A stretch of 64,000 nucleotides of DNA, taken from NCBI GenBank assembly GCA_000751835.1, contig CCMQ01000003.1, forward strand, positions 248,001 to 312,000, read 5' to 3'. This document shows positions 1 to 8,935 of this stretch, piece after piece. Within the stretch, counting starts at the first letter, position 1. Each line of letters begins with the position of its first letter. The notes under the pieces are model-generated. The model worked only from the letters and a program-made list of their open reading frames with translations, was not told the DNA's origin and did no database searches. Source of the stretch: Necropsobacter rosorum. GTDB lineage: Bacteria > Pseudomonadota > Gammaproteobacteria > Enterobacterales > Pasteurellaceae. A program made the translations under genes and the position numbers.

Positions 1-2
1 TA

Positions 3-482
3 AACGATACGCTGTCGGAAGAGGAAAGTGCGGTCGAAAATGAAGAGATTTCCGATGACAATAGCGATGAAAACCCGGATCTCAATATCGATAAAGTCGT
101 GTCGTTAGTCGTGCCGAAAAACGGCGGCGCCATTCTGACCGCCACCCAAAACGGCTACGGCAAACGCACCGGTCTGGAAGAATATCCGGCCAAATCGCGC
201 AATACCAAAGGGGTGATTTCCATTAAGGTCAGCGAACGTAACGGCAAAGTGGTGGCCGCCGCGCAGGTGGAAGAAAACGATCAGATTATGCTGATTACCG
301 ACGCCGGCACATTAGTCAGAACCCGGGTCAGCGAAGTCAGCGTGGTCGGGCGCAATACACAGGGCGTACGCTTGATTCGTACCGTCGAAAACGAGCAGCT
401 GGTCAGTCTGGAACGGGTCTGCGATGCCGATGATGACGAAGAGACAAGCCCGGAAAGTGCGGTCGAAAATTCGCCGGAATAA
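3..482 (+). CDS. gyrA: DNA gyrase subunit A, C-terminal part (partial)
   Basis: The frame is open from the window edge, so only the last 159 residues are present. They match the end of the GyrA C-terminal DNA-wrapping beta-pinwheel (VVPKNGG, NGYGKRT, NTKGVI and GRNTQGVRL blades), followed by an acidic tail typical of gammaproteobacterial GyrA. GyrA with GyrB introduces negative supercoils; the wrapping domain gives chirality and the tail tunes wrapping. Oddity: an acidic stretch before the last blades and the final tail each carry an uptake signal sequence in the same frame, both read as ESAVEN. A Rho-independent terminator follows directly. The catalytic Tyr region lies outside the window. 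Confidence 0.95.
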   Translation, partial: NDTLSEEESAVENEEISDDNSDENPDLNIDKVVSLVVPKNGGAILTATQNGYGKRTGLEEYPAKSRNTKGVISIKVSERNGKVVAAAQVEENDQIMLITDAGTLVRTRVSEVSVVGRNTQGVRLIRTVENEQLVSLERVCDADDDEETSPESAVENSPE

Positions 483-490
483 ATCAGATC

Positions 491-523
491 AAGAAAGCGG
501 ACATGATGCCCGCTTTCTTTTTA
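491..523 (+). terminator. Rho-independent terminator after gyrA
   Basis: A 10-bp stem AAGAAAGCGG / CCGCTTTCTT with a 10-nt loop ends in a run of T, starting 8 bases after the gyrA stop codon. Confidence 0.85.
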
Positions 524-625
524 TGATCCAAATCAGGAAATCCTTGCTTTTCCACGCAGGCCGATTTCCTTTTCGGCGGGCGAATGTTAGAATCGCCGCA
601 TTTAGTCAATATTAAGCCGTGACCC

Positions 626-976
626 ATGACACTTTCGTTAATTTACCTTCATATCATCTGTGCTTTTACCAGCCTCGCCCTGTTAGTCGTACGCGGAACG
701 ATGCAACTTCGCGGTAAAGACTGGCGGGCAATAAAACTGTTAAAAATGCTACCGCACTTATCCGATACTTTACTGATTCTCAGCGGTGCGATTATTCTGT
801 TTACCCTGCAATTCGGCTTCCCGTGGTGGATTATCGGCAAACTGGTTCTGCTGATTTGCTATGTGATCTGTGCCGCCGGCTATTTTCATAAAAGTGAAAC
901 ACCACCCAAAACCCGTAAATTATTATTCGCGGTTGCCGCCTTTATCGGCGCCATGCTGCTGGGCTATTTTCATTAA
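626..976 (+). CDS. SirB2 family inner-membrane protein
   Basis: A 116-residue protein with four hydrophobic segments (about residues 3-22, 45-63, 66-85, 98-115) and the family signature around residues 41-54 (MLPHLSDTLLILSG). This matches the SirB2 family, named from Salmonella 'invasion gene expression up-regulator' although its molecular role is unknown. It stands alone between gyrA and a convergent minus-strand block, with its own terminator. No catalytic residues can be named. The family call is firm; any function in regulation is not supported by the sequence. Confidence 0.8.
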   Translation: MTLSLIYLHIICAFTSLALLVVRGTMQLRGKDWRAIKLLKMLPHLSDTLLILSGAIILFTLQFGFPWWIIGKLVLLICYVICAAGYFHKSETPPKTRKLLFAVAAFIGAMLLGYFH

Positions 977-1018
977 AAAATGCCGGGCGGTGTTAATTTA
1001 TCCGCCCGGCATTTTTAT
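977..1018. terminator. Bidirectional terminator between sirB2-like gene and yciH
   Basis: A stem of about 15 bp (AAAAATGCCGGGCGG with its complement, 11-nt loop) is flanked by A and T runs on both sides, so it can end transcription from both convergent genes. Confidence 0.88.
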
Positions 1019-1039
1019 ATTTTCGGTTTTAATATGTCG

Positions 1040-1360
1040 TTAACCGCCCGCTAATTTGACGCGAAATCCTTGCTGTTCCAGCAACGATTTAAGCAGATCG
1101 CGTTTATCTCCCTGAATTTCAATGCAGCCGTTTTTTACCGCACCGCCGCAGCCGCAGCGTTTTTTTAAGCCGGCGGCCAGCGTTTTCAATTCATCATCGT
1201 TTAAATCCAAACCGCTAATCAGGCTGACGCCGCTGCCTTTGCGGCCGCTGGTTTGTCGCTGAATGCGTACGATACCATCACCTTTCGGTCTTGCCGCCGG
1301 TTTGTCCTCGGCTTTTATTCGCCCGCCCTGCGTCGAATAAACCAATACGCTGTCCGACAT
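1040..1360 (-). CDS. yciH: SUI1/eIF1-like translation factor YciH
   Basis: A 106-residue protein carrying the SUI1 fold: RPKGDGIVRIQRQTSGRKG, CGCGGAVKNG and IQGDKRDLLKSLL match bacterial YciH nearly residue for residue. YciH is the bacterial relative of eukaryotic eIF1, thought to monitor initiation on the 30S subunit. I chose the ATG giving MSDSVLVYST, which aligns with E. coli YciH and lies one base after the pyrF stop codon; a longer in-frame start 7 codons upstream would overlap pyrF. Last gene of the lapA-lapB-pyrF-yciH run, the E. coli order. Confidence 0.93.
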   Translation of the reverse strand: MSDSVLVYSTQGGRIKAEDKPAARPKGDGIVRIQRQTSGRKGSGVSLISGLDLNDDELKTLAAGLKKRCGCGGAVKNGCIEIQGDKRDLLKSLLEQQGFRVKLAGG

Positions 1361-1361
1361 A

Positions 1362-2057
1362 TTAACCTTCAATCGACGCATTGATCGCGCGTAACACTTC
1401 CGCCGGTTTATCCGCCTGTGTAATCGGACGGCCGATAACCAAATAATCGGAACCGGCCTGAATGGCTGCCGGTGGCGTCATTACCCGGCGCTGATCACCG
1501 AAATCGGCACCGATAGGACGAATGCCCGGCGTCACCAGAGTAAAATCTTTACCGCAGTGGGCGCGCAGAATTTCCACTTCCTGAGGCGAACAGACCACAC
1601 CGTCCAATCCGGCACGCTGAGTTAAATTAGCCAGACGAATCACCTGTTCCATCGGCGATGCGTTAATGCCGATCTGTAATAAATCCAGATCTTCCATACT
1701 GGTCAGCACCGTCACGCCAATTAAAATCGGCGCATCTTTGCCGTAAGGTTCCAGAATTTTTTTCGCCTCTTCCATCATGCGCAACCCGCCGCTGGCATGC
1801 AAGTCCACCATCCAGACACCTAAATCCGCTGCCGAACGCACCGCTCTGGCCACCGTATTCGGAATATCATGGAATTTTAAATCCAAAAACACATCAAAAT
1901 TACGCTGGTGCAATTGTTTAATAAACTGCGTGCCCAAGGTGGTAAACATTTCTTTGCCCACTTTCAGACGGCATAAACCCGGATCAATCTGATCCACCAA
2001 CGCCAGCGCCTGTTGTTCTTTTTCATAATCCAATGCTACGATGACTTTACTGCTCAT
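1362..2057 (-). CDS. pyrF: Orotidine 5'-phosphate decarboxylase
   Basis: Catalyses OMP to UMP plus CO2, the last step of de novo UMP synthesis, in the cytoplasm. The 231-residue TIM-barrel protein shows the diagnostic catalytic block [10 protein letters not shown] with D59, K61 and D64, and the phosphate-binding C-terminal PGIRP and VIGRPIT motifs. Length is normal for the short bacterial class. It sits 18 bases downstream of lapB and is almost contiguous with yciH, so probably co-transcribed. Confidence 0.97.
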   Translation of the reverse strand: MSSKVIVALDYEKEQQALALVDQIDPGLCRLKVGKEMFTTLGTQFIKQLHQRNFDVFLDLKFHDIPNTVARAVRSAADLGVWMVDLHASGGLRMMEEAKKILEPYGKDAPILIGVTVLTSMEDLDLLQIGINASPMEQVIRLANLTQRAGLDGVVCSPQEVEILRAHCGKDFTLVTPGIRPIGADFGDQRRVMTPPAAIQAGSDYLVIGRPITQADKPAEVLRAINASIEG

Positions 2058-2075
2058 AACGTTTTCCTTATTAAC

Positions 2076-3266
2076 TCAATTATGTTCAATTCCACGAATC
2101 GGTTTGATACTTTCCCACTGACGGCAGGACGGGCAGCACCATGTCAGTTTATGCGTCTGATAACCGCAGTTTATGCAGCGGTAATCAAACCCTTGTTTTA
2201 TCCGCTCGCCAACCATTTTATGCAACAGAATCAGACTGTCTTTCGCCCTTCCCGGTTCCGCATTATCAATCTGATACTGAATAAAGCGGTGAAAAATAAA
2301 CGTACTCGGATTTTGATTCAGTTGCTGGTACAGTTTGGTCTGGGCGGCAAACGAACCGTCTTTTTCGGCGATCAAATCCGCCAGCGCCAGATCCACCGCG
2401 CTGTTATGACAAATCTGACTGGCTTTAATTAAAAACAGCTCGAAACTATCCAGCTGGTTTAATTCCTGATAACAGTACTTCAGCGCCGGCAGCACTTCGC
2501 CCACATAATCGGCATTCTGATGCAAAATATTTTCAAAATTTTTGACCGCACTTTGGTAATCCAACCGAACCATATAGGCTTCCGCCAGCAACATGGAAGC
2601 GCGGACGCAACTCGGCGCAACATTCAGGGCCTGCTGTAGAATTTCAATCGGTTTATCTTTGCTTTGCGCATCCAGCCCCTGTGCATATTCGCAATAATAA
2701 TGCGCCAGTTCGATGTTATCTTCTTTCGGGGCGATTTTGGCCAGCTTCTCGGCGACATTAATCGCTTTTTTCCATTCTTTGGTTTTTTGATAAATAATCG
2801 CCAGCTGCTGTAGCGCCCCTTCGGCGAAGTCCGGTTCATCCACCAGAGCAATGTATAAATTCTCGGCGCGATCAAAAAAACCGACCGCCATAAAATCTCT
2901 GGCAAGCTGCTGTTTTGCCAGTAATTTCTGTTCAAAACTATAATTCGGACTGCGATCCAGCGCCTGATGAATGCGCAAAGCGCGATCGACCTCCCCGCGC
3001 GAACGGAATAAATTCCCTAAAGTCAGTTCCGCTTCAAAGCGGGAGGCGCTTTCTATTTCATTCTCGGCTTCCTGCTTTTGCAGCATCGCCAAAAATAAAT
3101 CCACCGCTTTATCCGGCTGGTTGGATAACAGAAAATTTACCCCGGTCACATAATCGCGGGAAAGTTTATTGCTGATATCGTCCTGATCTTTTTTCGCGCT
3201 GCGATGCCCCATGTACCAACCGTAAGCGGCGGCAATCGGCAACAGAAGAAAGAGCAGTTCAAGCAT
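2076..3266 (-). CDS. lapB: Lipopolysaccharide assembly protein B
   Basis: A 396-residue protein with an N-terminal membrane anchor (residues 2-17), a chain of TPR helices through most of its length and a C-terminal rubredoxin-like metal knuckle with two CxxC pairs (CINC and CPSC). This is the architecture of LapB (YciM), which recruits FtsH to degrade LpxC and so sets lipopolysaccharide synthesis; it works on the cytoplasmic face of the inner membrane. Two bases separate it from lapA upstream, consistent with the lapAB operon. Confidence 0.95.
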   Translation of the reverse strand: MLELLFLLLPIAAAYGWYMGHRSAKKDQDDISNKLSRDYVTGVNFLLSNQPDKAVDLFLAMLQKQEAENEIESASRFEAELTLGNLFRSRGEVDRALRIHQALDRSPNYSFEQKLLAKQQLARDFMAVGFFDRAENLYIALVDEPDFAEGALQQLAIIYQKTKEWKKAINVAEKLAKIAPKEDNIELAHYYCEYAQGLDAQSKDKPIEILQQALNVAPSCVRASMLLAEAYMVRLDYQSAVKNFENILHQNADYVGEVLPALKYCYQELNQLDSFELFLIKASQICHNSAVDLALADLIAEKDGSFAAQTKLYQQLNQNPSTFIFHRFIQYQIDNAEPGRAKDSLILLHKMVGERIKQGFDYRCINCGYQTHKLTWCCPSCRQWESIKPIRGIEHN

Positions 3267-3268
3267 TA

Positions 3269-3562
3269 TCAGACGGCCTTGTCTCGGCTGGTGGCCAATT
3301 CGTTAATTTGTAATGTCTGACGTTTAATCTGGCGGGCAAGAGACATATTTTTCAGCTTTAATTTCAGATAGAAGAACGCCGAGATAAGCCAGCCTAAAAT
3401 TAATCCTAAACCGAATAAAATCGCAACCAGAGTGGAAAGCTGCACTTCGCTTTGCGCAACAATATAATTAAACGAAATGATTTGATCATTATTGGCGCCG
3501 ACGGTAATCGCAACCAATACAACGGCGAGCAGAATAATAAAGCCGAAAATATATTTAATCAT
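3269..3562 (-). CDS. lapA: Lipopolysaccharide assembly protein A
   Basis: A 97-residue protein with two hydrophobic segments (about residues 3-21 and 42-66) and a basic, helical C-terminal tail that should lie in the cytoplasm. This is the LapA (YciS) pattern, and it directly precedes lapB with a 2-base gap. LapA works with LapB in lipopolysaccharide assembly. An A/G-rich ribosome-binding site precedes the ATG. Confidence 0.92.
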   Translation of the reverse strand: MIKYIFGFIILLAVVLVAITVGANNDQIISFNYIVAQSEVQLSTLVAILFGLGLILGWLISAFFYLKLKLKNMSLARQIKRQTLQINELATSRDKAV

Positions 3563-3656
3563 AGCGGTTCTCCCTGGAAATCTGTGCGTATCATTATGCC
3601 AAAAATAAACACAAAAAACGACACTTAAAGTGCCGTTATTTCAATTAGTTGATATA

Positions 3657-3941
3657 TTATGCCCGAACATCTACACGTTCTCTCAGCTCTTTACCCGCTT
3701 TAAAGTGAGGTACCGATTTGGCTTCCAGTTTTACCTGATCACCGGTTTTCGGGTTACGACCTATACGCGGTTGGCGAAAATGCAATGAAAAACTGCCGAA
3801 GCCGCGAACCTCGATACGATCACCGTTTTCTAACGTCTGCGACATCTGTTCTAAAATGTCCTTCACCGCGCTTTCTACCTCTTTAACCGGTACGGAAGGA
3901 TTTTTTTGAACTAAATTTTCAATAAGTTCTGACTTGGTCAT
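3657..3941 (-). CDS. ihfB: Integration host factor subunit beta
   Basis: A 94-residue HU/IHF-family protein. The beta-arm motif [21 protein letters not shown] (about residues 48-68) and the C-terminal [10 protein letters not shown] are characteristic. IhfB pairs with IhfA to bend DNA sharply at specific sites, helping transcription, recombination and uptake-related genes. It lies directly downstream of rpsA, the conserved gammaproteobacterial order. The N-terminal [10 protein letters not shown] identifies the beta rather than the alpha subunit. Confidence 0.96.
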   Translation of the reverse strand: MTKSELIENLVQKNPSVPVKEVESAVKDILEQMSQTLENGDRIEVRGFGSFSLHFRQPRIGRNPKTGDQVKLEAKSVPHFKAGKELRERVDVRA

Positions 3942-4011
3942 AATATTCTCCTCACCTCTTATCGGCCGGCAGCTTACAACATTGCGCCGGCCGTTTTAAG
4001 GGAATGCTTAA

Positions 4012-5661
4012 TTACTCGCCTTTCGCCGCTTTGAACGCTTCAGCAAACGCATTCGGCATTGCAATATCTTCTTGCTTGTTGTTGACGCTTGCAACCGCTG
4101 CCGCTTCTTCAGCCTGATCTTTCGCTTTTACGGATAAGTGAACGATACGGGCTTTACGATCCACACCGGTGTATTTTGCTTCAACGGTATCGCCGGCAGC
4201 AACTTCACTGGTTAAATCGCCTGCACGGATATAGCCTTCAACGCCGCCGTCCAGTTCTACTTTGGCGCCTTTCGCATCAGCTTCAACCACTTTCGCACTG
4301 ACTACCGCGCCTTTTTTGTTCAGCGCAACGAAGTTATTGAACGGGTCTTCTTCAAGCTGTTTGATGCCTAAAGAAATACGTTCTTTAGCGGAATCCACCT
4401 GCAATACTACGGCGGACACTTCATCGCCTTTCTTGTAGCTGCGAACCGCTTCTTCGCCCGGTACGTTCCAGGAAATATCGGATAAATGCACTAAGCCGTC
4501 GATACCGCCTTCCAGACCGATGAAGATACCGAAATCAGTGATGGATTTGATTTTACCGGAAACTTTGTCACCTTTATTGTGAGTTTCGGCAAATTGTAAC
4601 CATGGGTTAGGTTTGCATTGTTTTAAGCCCAGCGAAATACGACGACGTTCTTCATCGATTTCCAGAACCATGACTTCAACCACATCACCAAGGCTAACCA
4701 CTTTAGACGGATGAATATTTTTGTTTGTCCAGTCCATTTCGGAAACGTGAACTAATCCTTCAACACCTTCTAAAATTTCCACGAAACAGCCGTAATCGGT
4801 CAGATTAGTCACTTTACCGGTTAATTTGCTGCCGACCGGATGATTTTCAGCAATCGCCACCCATGGATCCTGACCTAACTGTTTTAAGCCTAAGGATACG
4901 CGGGTACGATCTTTGTCAAATTTCAAGACTTTAACGGTGATTTCATCGCCGACATTAACGATTTCGCTCGGATGTTTAACGCGTTTCCAGGCCATATCGG
5001 TGATATGCAGTAAGCCGTCAACACCGCCCAAATCAACAAACGCACCGTAATCGGTAAGATTTTTAACGGTACCTTTGACTTCCGCGCCTTCAGACAGGCT
5101 GGCTAAAATTTCTTCGCGATCCTGACTGTTTTCAGATTCGATCACCGCACGACGGGAAACTACCACGTTGTTGCGTTTTTGATCCAGTTTAATCACCTTG
5201 AATTCCAGCTCTTTGCCTTCAAGGTGTGTAGTGTCACGCACCGGACGGGTATCCACCAGAGAACCCGGTAAGAATGCGCGCACGCCGTTCAGCTCAACTG
5301 TGAAACCGCCTTTCACTTTACCGTTGATTAAACCGGTTACGGTCGCTTGTTCTTCGTATGCTTTTTCCAATTCAATCCAGGATTCGTGACGAACGGCTTT
5401 CTCACGGGATAATTTGGTTTCACCGTAACCGTCTTCCACCGCATCCAGTGCCACATTGATGACATCGCCGACTTTAACGTCCAGCTCGCCTTGTGCATTC
5501 TGGAATTCTTCCGCCGGAATACGCGCTTCGGATTTCAAACCGGCATCGACATAAACGAAGCCTTTTTCAATCGCGACAACGGTACCGTTAACGATAGAAC
5601 CCAAACGGGTTTCCAGGCCTTTTAATGATTCTTCAAAGAGTTGAGCAAAAGATTCTGACAT
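4012..5661 (-). CDS. rpsA: 30S ribosomal protein S1
   Basis: A 549-residue protein made of six S1 (OB-fold) RNA-binding repeats; the internal repeats carry the recurring [11 protein letters not shown], GLVHVSEM and RISLGLKQ motifs. S1 unfolds mRNA and docks it on the 30S subunit. The first two repeats (to about residue 170) are the diverged ribosome-binding ones. Position between cmk and ihfB is the standard cmk-rpsA-ihfB order, and the [13 protein letters not shown] start is the family's usual one. Confidence 0.98.
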   Translation of the reverse strand: MSESFAQLFEESLKGLETRLGSIVNGTVVAIEKGFVYVDAGLKSEARIPAEEFQNAQGELDVKVGDVINVALDAVEDGYGETKLSREKAVRHESWIELEKAYEEQATVTGLINGKVKGGFTVELNGVRAFLPGSLVDTRPVRDTTHLEGKELEFKVIKLDQKRNNVVVSRRAVIESENSQDREEILASLSEGAEVKGTVKNLTDYGAFVDLGGVDGLLHITDMAWKRVKHPSEIVNVGDEITVKVLKFDKDRTRVSLGLKQLGQDPWVAIAENHPVGSKLTGKVTNLTDYGCFVEILEGVEGLVHVSEMDWTNKNIHPSKVVSLGDVVEVMVLEIDEERRRISLGLKQCKPNPWLQFAETHNKGDKVSGKIKSITDFGIFIGLEGGIDGLVHLSDISWNVPGEEAVRSYKKGDEVSAVVLQVDSAKERISLGIKQLEEDPFNNFVALNKKGAVVSAKVVEADAKGAKVELDGGVEGYIRAGDLTSEVAAGDTVEAKYTGVDRKARIVHLSVKAKDQAEEAAAVASVNNKQEDIAMPNAFAEAFKAAKGE

Positions 5662-5729
5662 AATTAATCTTCTAAGTTAGTTAATAACGTCCACTTCATA
5701 TCCATAAAAGTGGGGCTGATAATACATAT

Positions 5730-6446
5730 TTATTCGTTCCCTGAATAAACGGATTCCGATGATTCCGACCGCAAAACAAGCCGTTGCCGAATATAGACTA
5801 ACGCACGGGCAACAACCTGATCAATACCTAATTCGGTACTGTCCAGCAGTAAGGCGTCCGGCGCGGGTTTCAGCGGCGCCACCGGACGGTTTCTGTCGCG
5901 GTTGTCGCGCGCCTTTATCTCGGCCAAAATCTGTGCAAAGTTACCATTAATCCCTTTGCTTTGCAACTGATTATAGCGTCTTTTCGCTCTTTCTTCCGCG
6001 CTGGCGTCCAAAAACAGTTTAACCTGCGCGTCAGGGAAAACCACCGTCCCCATATCCCGCCCGTCGGCAATCAAACCTTTTTCAGTGGCAAAATCGCGTT
6101 GCAGCTGCAAAAGCGCGGCGCGCACTTGCGGGAATACCGCAATTTTCGAGGCCGCTTCCGCCACGGCCTGCGTGCGGATCTGGCCACTGACATCTTCGCC
6201 TTGCAGAAAAATCGTCACCTCACCGGCCTGCGGCAAAAATTCAATCTCCAGCCCCGCCGCCAGTTCGGCAAGGGCGGTTTCATCTTCCAGCGCCACTTGC
6301 TTTTTCAGCGCCGCCAACGCAGTAACACGATAAATCGCGCCGCTGTCTAATAATGCAAACCCTAATTTCTCTGCCAGCGCATAACATAAGGTGCCTTTTC
6401 CGGCTCCGCTCGGCCCGTCCACGGTAATCACTGTATAATTTGTCAT
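5730..6446 (-). CDS. cmk: Cytidylate kinase
   Basis: Phosphorylates CMP and dCMP to the diphosphates with ATP. The P-loop GPSGAGKGT is at residues 11-19; LLDSGAIYR and [13 protein letters not shown] are CMP-binding and catalytic motifs, and the lid has [10 protein letters not shown]. At 238 residues it is slightly longer than the usual ~225, the excess being a C-terminal tail with a serine/glutamate-rich end. Upstream of rpsA in the same direction. Confidence 0.97.
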   Translation of the reverse strand: MTNYTVITVDGPSGAGKGTLCYALAEKLGFALLDSGAIYRVTALAALKKQVALEDETALAELAAGLEIEFLPQAGEVTIFLQGEDVSGQIRTQAVAEAASKIAVFPQVRAALLQLQRDFATEKGLIADGRDMGTVVFPDAQVKLFLDASAEERAKRRYNQLQSKGINGNFAQILAEIKARDNRDRNRPVAPLKPAPDALLLDSTELGIDQVVARALVYIRQRLVLRSESSESVYSGNE

Positions 6447-6759
6447 AATTTACTCTTTATATAATAAAAAATGCCTTCAATCCGACCGCACTTTCAGGCG
6501 GTAATAACCCCGGTGATTTTACCCGAAGATCCGCATAATCCATAAACAATAATTTCATACTGAAAAACCCATTATTTTTCATTATGTTATAAATTTCGGA
6601 CGAGATAATCCGCAGGCAATATGCCGCGCGGGGCCGAATCGGCCTTTGCCGAGCGAGACTAACACTTGCTTTTTTGGCTGAATAGGTATAGCTTACGCAC
6701 TAGATTTTGTAGCAAACACTTTCCATTTAAGGCATGTAAACTTATATAAGGAGCAAAAT
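6447..6759 (+). other. 313-bp intergenic region with candidate structured leader of the nicotinate operon
   Basis: No gene seen. An uptake signal is at about 6484. From 6611 a set of stems can form: CGC and GGCAA (6611-6619) with TTGCC and GCG (6646-6655), enclosing a GGCCG/CGGCC hairpin (6632-6644). An alternative stem AGCGAG/CTTGCT (6652-6670) uses some of the same bases and runs into six T (6670-6675), so the two folds exclude each other, as in an attenuator. The same T tract could instead be part of a promoter (TTGCTT then TATAGC about 15 bases on). A strong AAGGAG ribosome site precedes the first gene. Structure is inferred by eye only. Confidence 0.4.
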
Positions 6760-7878
6760 GTGGAAACGATAAATAAAGAATTTGAGCTGAAACGGCAAGG
6801 CAGCATTCCGCGTTTAACCAACAAAACCTTTAAGTTCGATTCCCGCATTCAAGACGGCTGGTTCTCGGCAGTTTATTTTCTGAAAACCGCTGAAATCATT
6901 AAACAACGCCGCCCGAAGCAACGGGTCACCATGCAGTTTTTCCAGAAAAAAGACGCCATTCTCTGCGGAGTGGACGAAGCCATTGCATTGCTGCACACCT
7001 TTGCCGTTAATCCCCAGCAGTTAAAAATTCATGCCCTGAACGACGGCGACAAAATCAAGCCCTTTGAAACGGTATTGATGATCGAAGGTTATTATGAAGA
7101 TTTCGGCTATCTGGAGGGCTTAATCGACGGCGTACTGGCACGCCGCACATCCGTCGCCACCAATGTTTATAACGTGGTGCAGGCCGCCGGCAGCAAGCAG
7201 GTGATTTTTATGGGCGATCGCGATGATCACTTCTCGCAACAGGCCGGCGACGGTTATTCCGCGTATATCGGCGGTGTGGCGGCGCAGGCGACTCACGCGA
7301 TGAACGAATGGTGGGGCAAAGAAGGCGTCGGCACCATGCCGCATGCGCTGATTCAGTTATTCGACGGCGATTTGATCAACGCCTGTGAAGCCTATTTAGC
7401 CACTTATCCCGAAGATAATCTGGTCGCGCTGGTGGATTATCACAATGATGTGATCACCGACAGCCTGAAGGTCGCCCGCCATTTCGGCGACCGTTTATAC
7501 GGCGTGCGTCTGGATACCGCCGCCAATATGGTCGATCAGTATTTTTTACGCAATCAGCACGAATTCGGTCAGGAAGATCTGCGCGGCACTAATGTCTGTC
7601 TGGTGCGCCGTCTGCGCGAACAGCTGGACGCCGCCGGTTTTCCGCGGGTAAAAATTATCGTCAGCGGCGGTTTCGATGCCGACAAAATCCGCCGTTTTGA
7701 AGCGCAGAACGCCCCGGTGGATTCCTACGGCGTGGGTTCCAGTCTGCTCAAAGTCAATATCGGTTTTACCGGCGACTGCGTCCGGCTGAACGGCAAAGAA
7801 CAGGCCAAACAAGGGCGTCGTTATAGCTTTAATCCGCGCCTAAGTGCGGTGGAATTTTCGCCGGTTTCCGAAGGTTGA
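6760..7878 (+). CDS. pncB: Nicotinate phosphoribosyltransferase
   Basis: Converts nicotinate plus PRPP (with ATP) to nicotinate mononucleotide, the entry step of niacin salvage. The 372-residue sequence has the family core: RRTSVATN at about 128-135, GTMPHALIQ with the phosphorylatable histidine at 195, and the C-terminal phosphate loop VSGGFDADKI. It is of the short class seen in archaea and Firmicutes rather than the ~400-residue E. coli PncB, and much shorter than NadV nicotinamide enzymes. The start is GTG at 6760, six bases after AAGGAG. An ATG two bases earlier opens a 4-codon frame (ATG TGG AAA CGA TAA) that overlaps it. First gene of an operon with the EIIC-like protein and nadE. Confidence 0.88.
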   Translation: METINKEFELKRQGSIPRLTNKTFKFDSRIQDGWFSAVYFLKTAEIIKQRRPKQRVTMQFFQKKDAILCGVDEAIALLHTFAVNPQQLKIHALNDGDKIKPFETVLMIEGYYEDFGYLEGLIDGVLARRTSVATNVYNVVQAAGSKQVIFMGDRDDHFSQQAGDGYSAYIGGVAAQATHAMNEWWGKEGVGTMPHALIQLFDGDLINACEAYLATYPEDNLVALVDYHNDVITDSLKVARHFGDRLYGVRLDTAANMVDQYFLRNQHEFGQEDLRGTNVCLVRRLREQLDAAGFPRVKIIVSGGFDADKIRRFEAQNAPVDSYGVGSSLLKVNIGFTGDCVRLNGKEQAKQGRRYSFNPRLSAVEFSPVSEG

Positions 7879-7883
7879 CGCGC

Positions 7884-8906
7884 ATGACATATAATACGGT
7901 TAAAACCTTTCTGGCCGCCCGCAATATCGAATTCAGCCTGCGCCGTTATGCGATCGATGCCATGAATTTTATGGCGCTGGGATTATTCGGTTCGCTGATT
8001 ATCGGGCTGATCCTGAAAAATCTGGGCGGCTGGTTGAGCCAGCCGTGGCTGACCGAACTGGGCGCACAAGCCCAGTCAAGCATGGGCGCGGCTATCGGGG
8101 TCGGCGTAGCTTATGCGTTACAAGCACCGCCGCTGGTATTGCTGACCAGCACCACCACCGGCATATTAGGCGCGACGCTCGGCGGGCCGGTCGGCTGTTT
8201 TATTGCCGCGGCAATCGGCGCCGAATGCGGCAAACTGGTCAGTAAACTCACGCCGATAGACATTTTAGTCACCCCCGCCGTCACCCTGATCGCCGGCATG
8301 AGCGCCGCAAAATTAATCGGGCCGATGCTGGCAACATTGATGCACGAAACCGGCCAGCTTATCATGTGGGCGGTAGAACTCCAGCCGATTCCCATGAGCA
8401 TTATCGTATCGGTATTAATGGGCATGATTTTAACCCTGCCGATTTCCAGCGCCGCCATTGCCATCACGCTGTCATTAAGCGGCTTGGCCGGCGGGGCGGC
8501 GACCATCGGCTGCTGTGCGCAAATGGTCGGTTTCGCCGTGATGAGCTTTCGTGAAAACCGGTGGGCAGGACTGCTCAGCCAAGGGCTCGGCACCAGCATG
8601 CTGCAAATGCCGAATATCGTTAAAAACCCTAAAATCTGGCTGCCGCCGACCTTAGCCGGCGCCATTATCGCGCCCTTTGCGACGGTCTGGTTTCAGATGC
8701 AGAATATTCCTTCCGGCGCCGGCATGGGCACCAGCGGGCTGGTCGGTCAAATCGGCACGCTGAACGCCATGGGAAATACATTGCCGGTATGGTCGGCGAT
8801 ATTATTGCTGCATTTCGTTTTACCCGCCGTATTAACCTTATTAGTTGCCGCATTTATGCGTCGCAAAGGCTGGATTAAAGCGGGCGATTTAACACTGAAT
8901 GTATAA
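7884..8906 (+). CDS. PTS EIIC-like integral membrane protein (candidate niacin transporter)
   Basis: A 340-residue, strongly hydrophobic protein with about ten membrane segments and glycine-rich loops (LGGPVGCFIAAAIGAECG, GLAGGAATIGCCAQ, GAGMGTSGLVGQIG). It resembles the PTS_EIIC_2 group of EIIC-like permeases, which lack linked EIIA or EIIB domains; none are present nearby. I start at the ATG because GAAGG lies 9 bases upstream; a TTG three codons earlier would overlap the preceding stop codon. It sits between a nicotinate phosphoribosyltransferase and NAD synthetase with minimal gaps. Transport of nicotinate or a related precursor is my inference from that position; the family itself does not prove it. 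Confidence 0.7.
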   Translation: MTYNTVKTFLAARNIEFSLRRYAIDAMNFMALGLFGSLIIGLILKNLGGWLSQPWLTELGAQAQSSMGAAIGVGVAYALQAPPLVLLTSTTTGILGATLGGPVGCFIAAAIGAECGKLVSKLTPIDILVTPAVTLIAGMSAAKLIGPMLATLMHETGQLIMWAVELQPIPMSIIVSVLMGMILTLPISSAAIAITLSLSGLAGGAATIGCCAQMVGFAVMSFRENRWAGLLSQGLGTSMLQMPNIVKNPKIWLPPTLAGAIIAPFATVWFQMQNIPSGAGMGTSGLVGQIGTLNAMGNTLPVWSAILLLHFVLPAVLTLLVAAFMRRKGWIKAGDLTLNV

Positions 8907-8935
8907 TCCGCTATACCATCTACAAGGATAAACTC

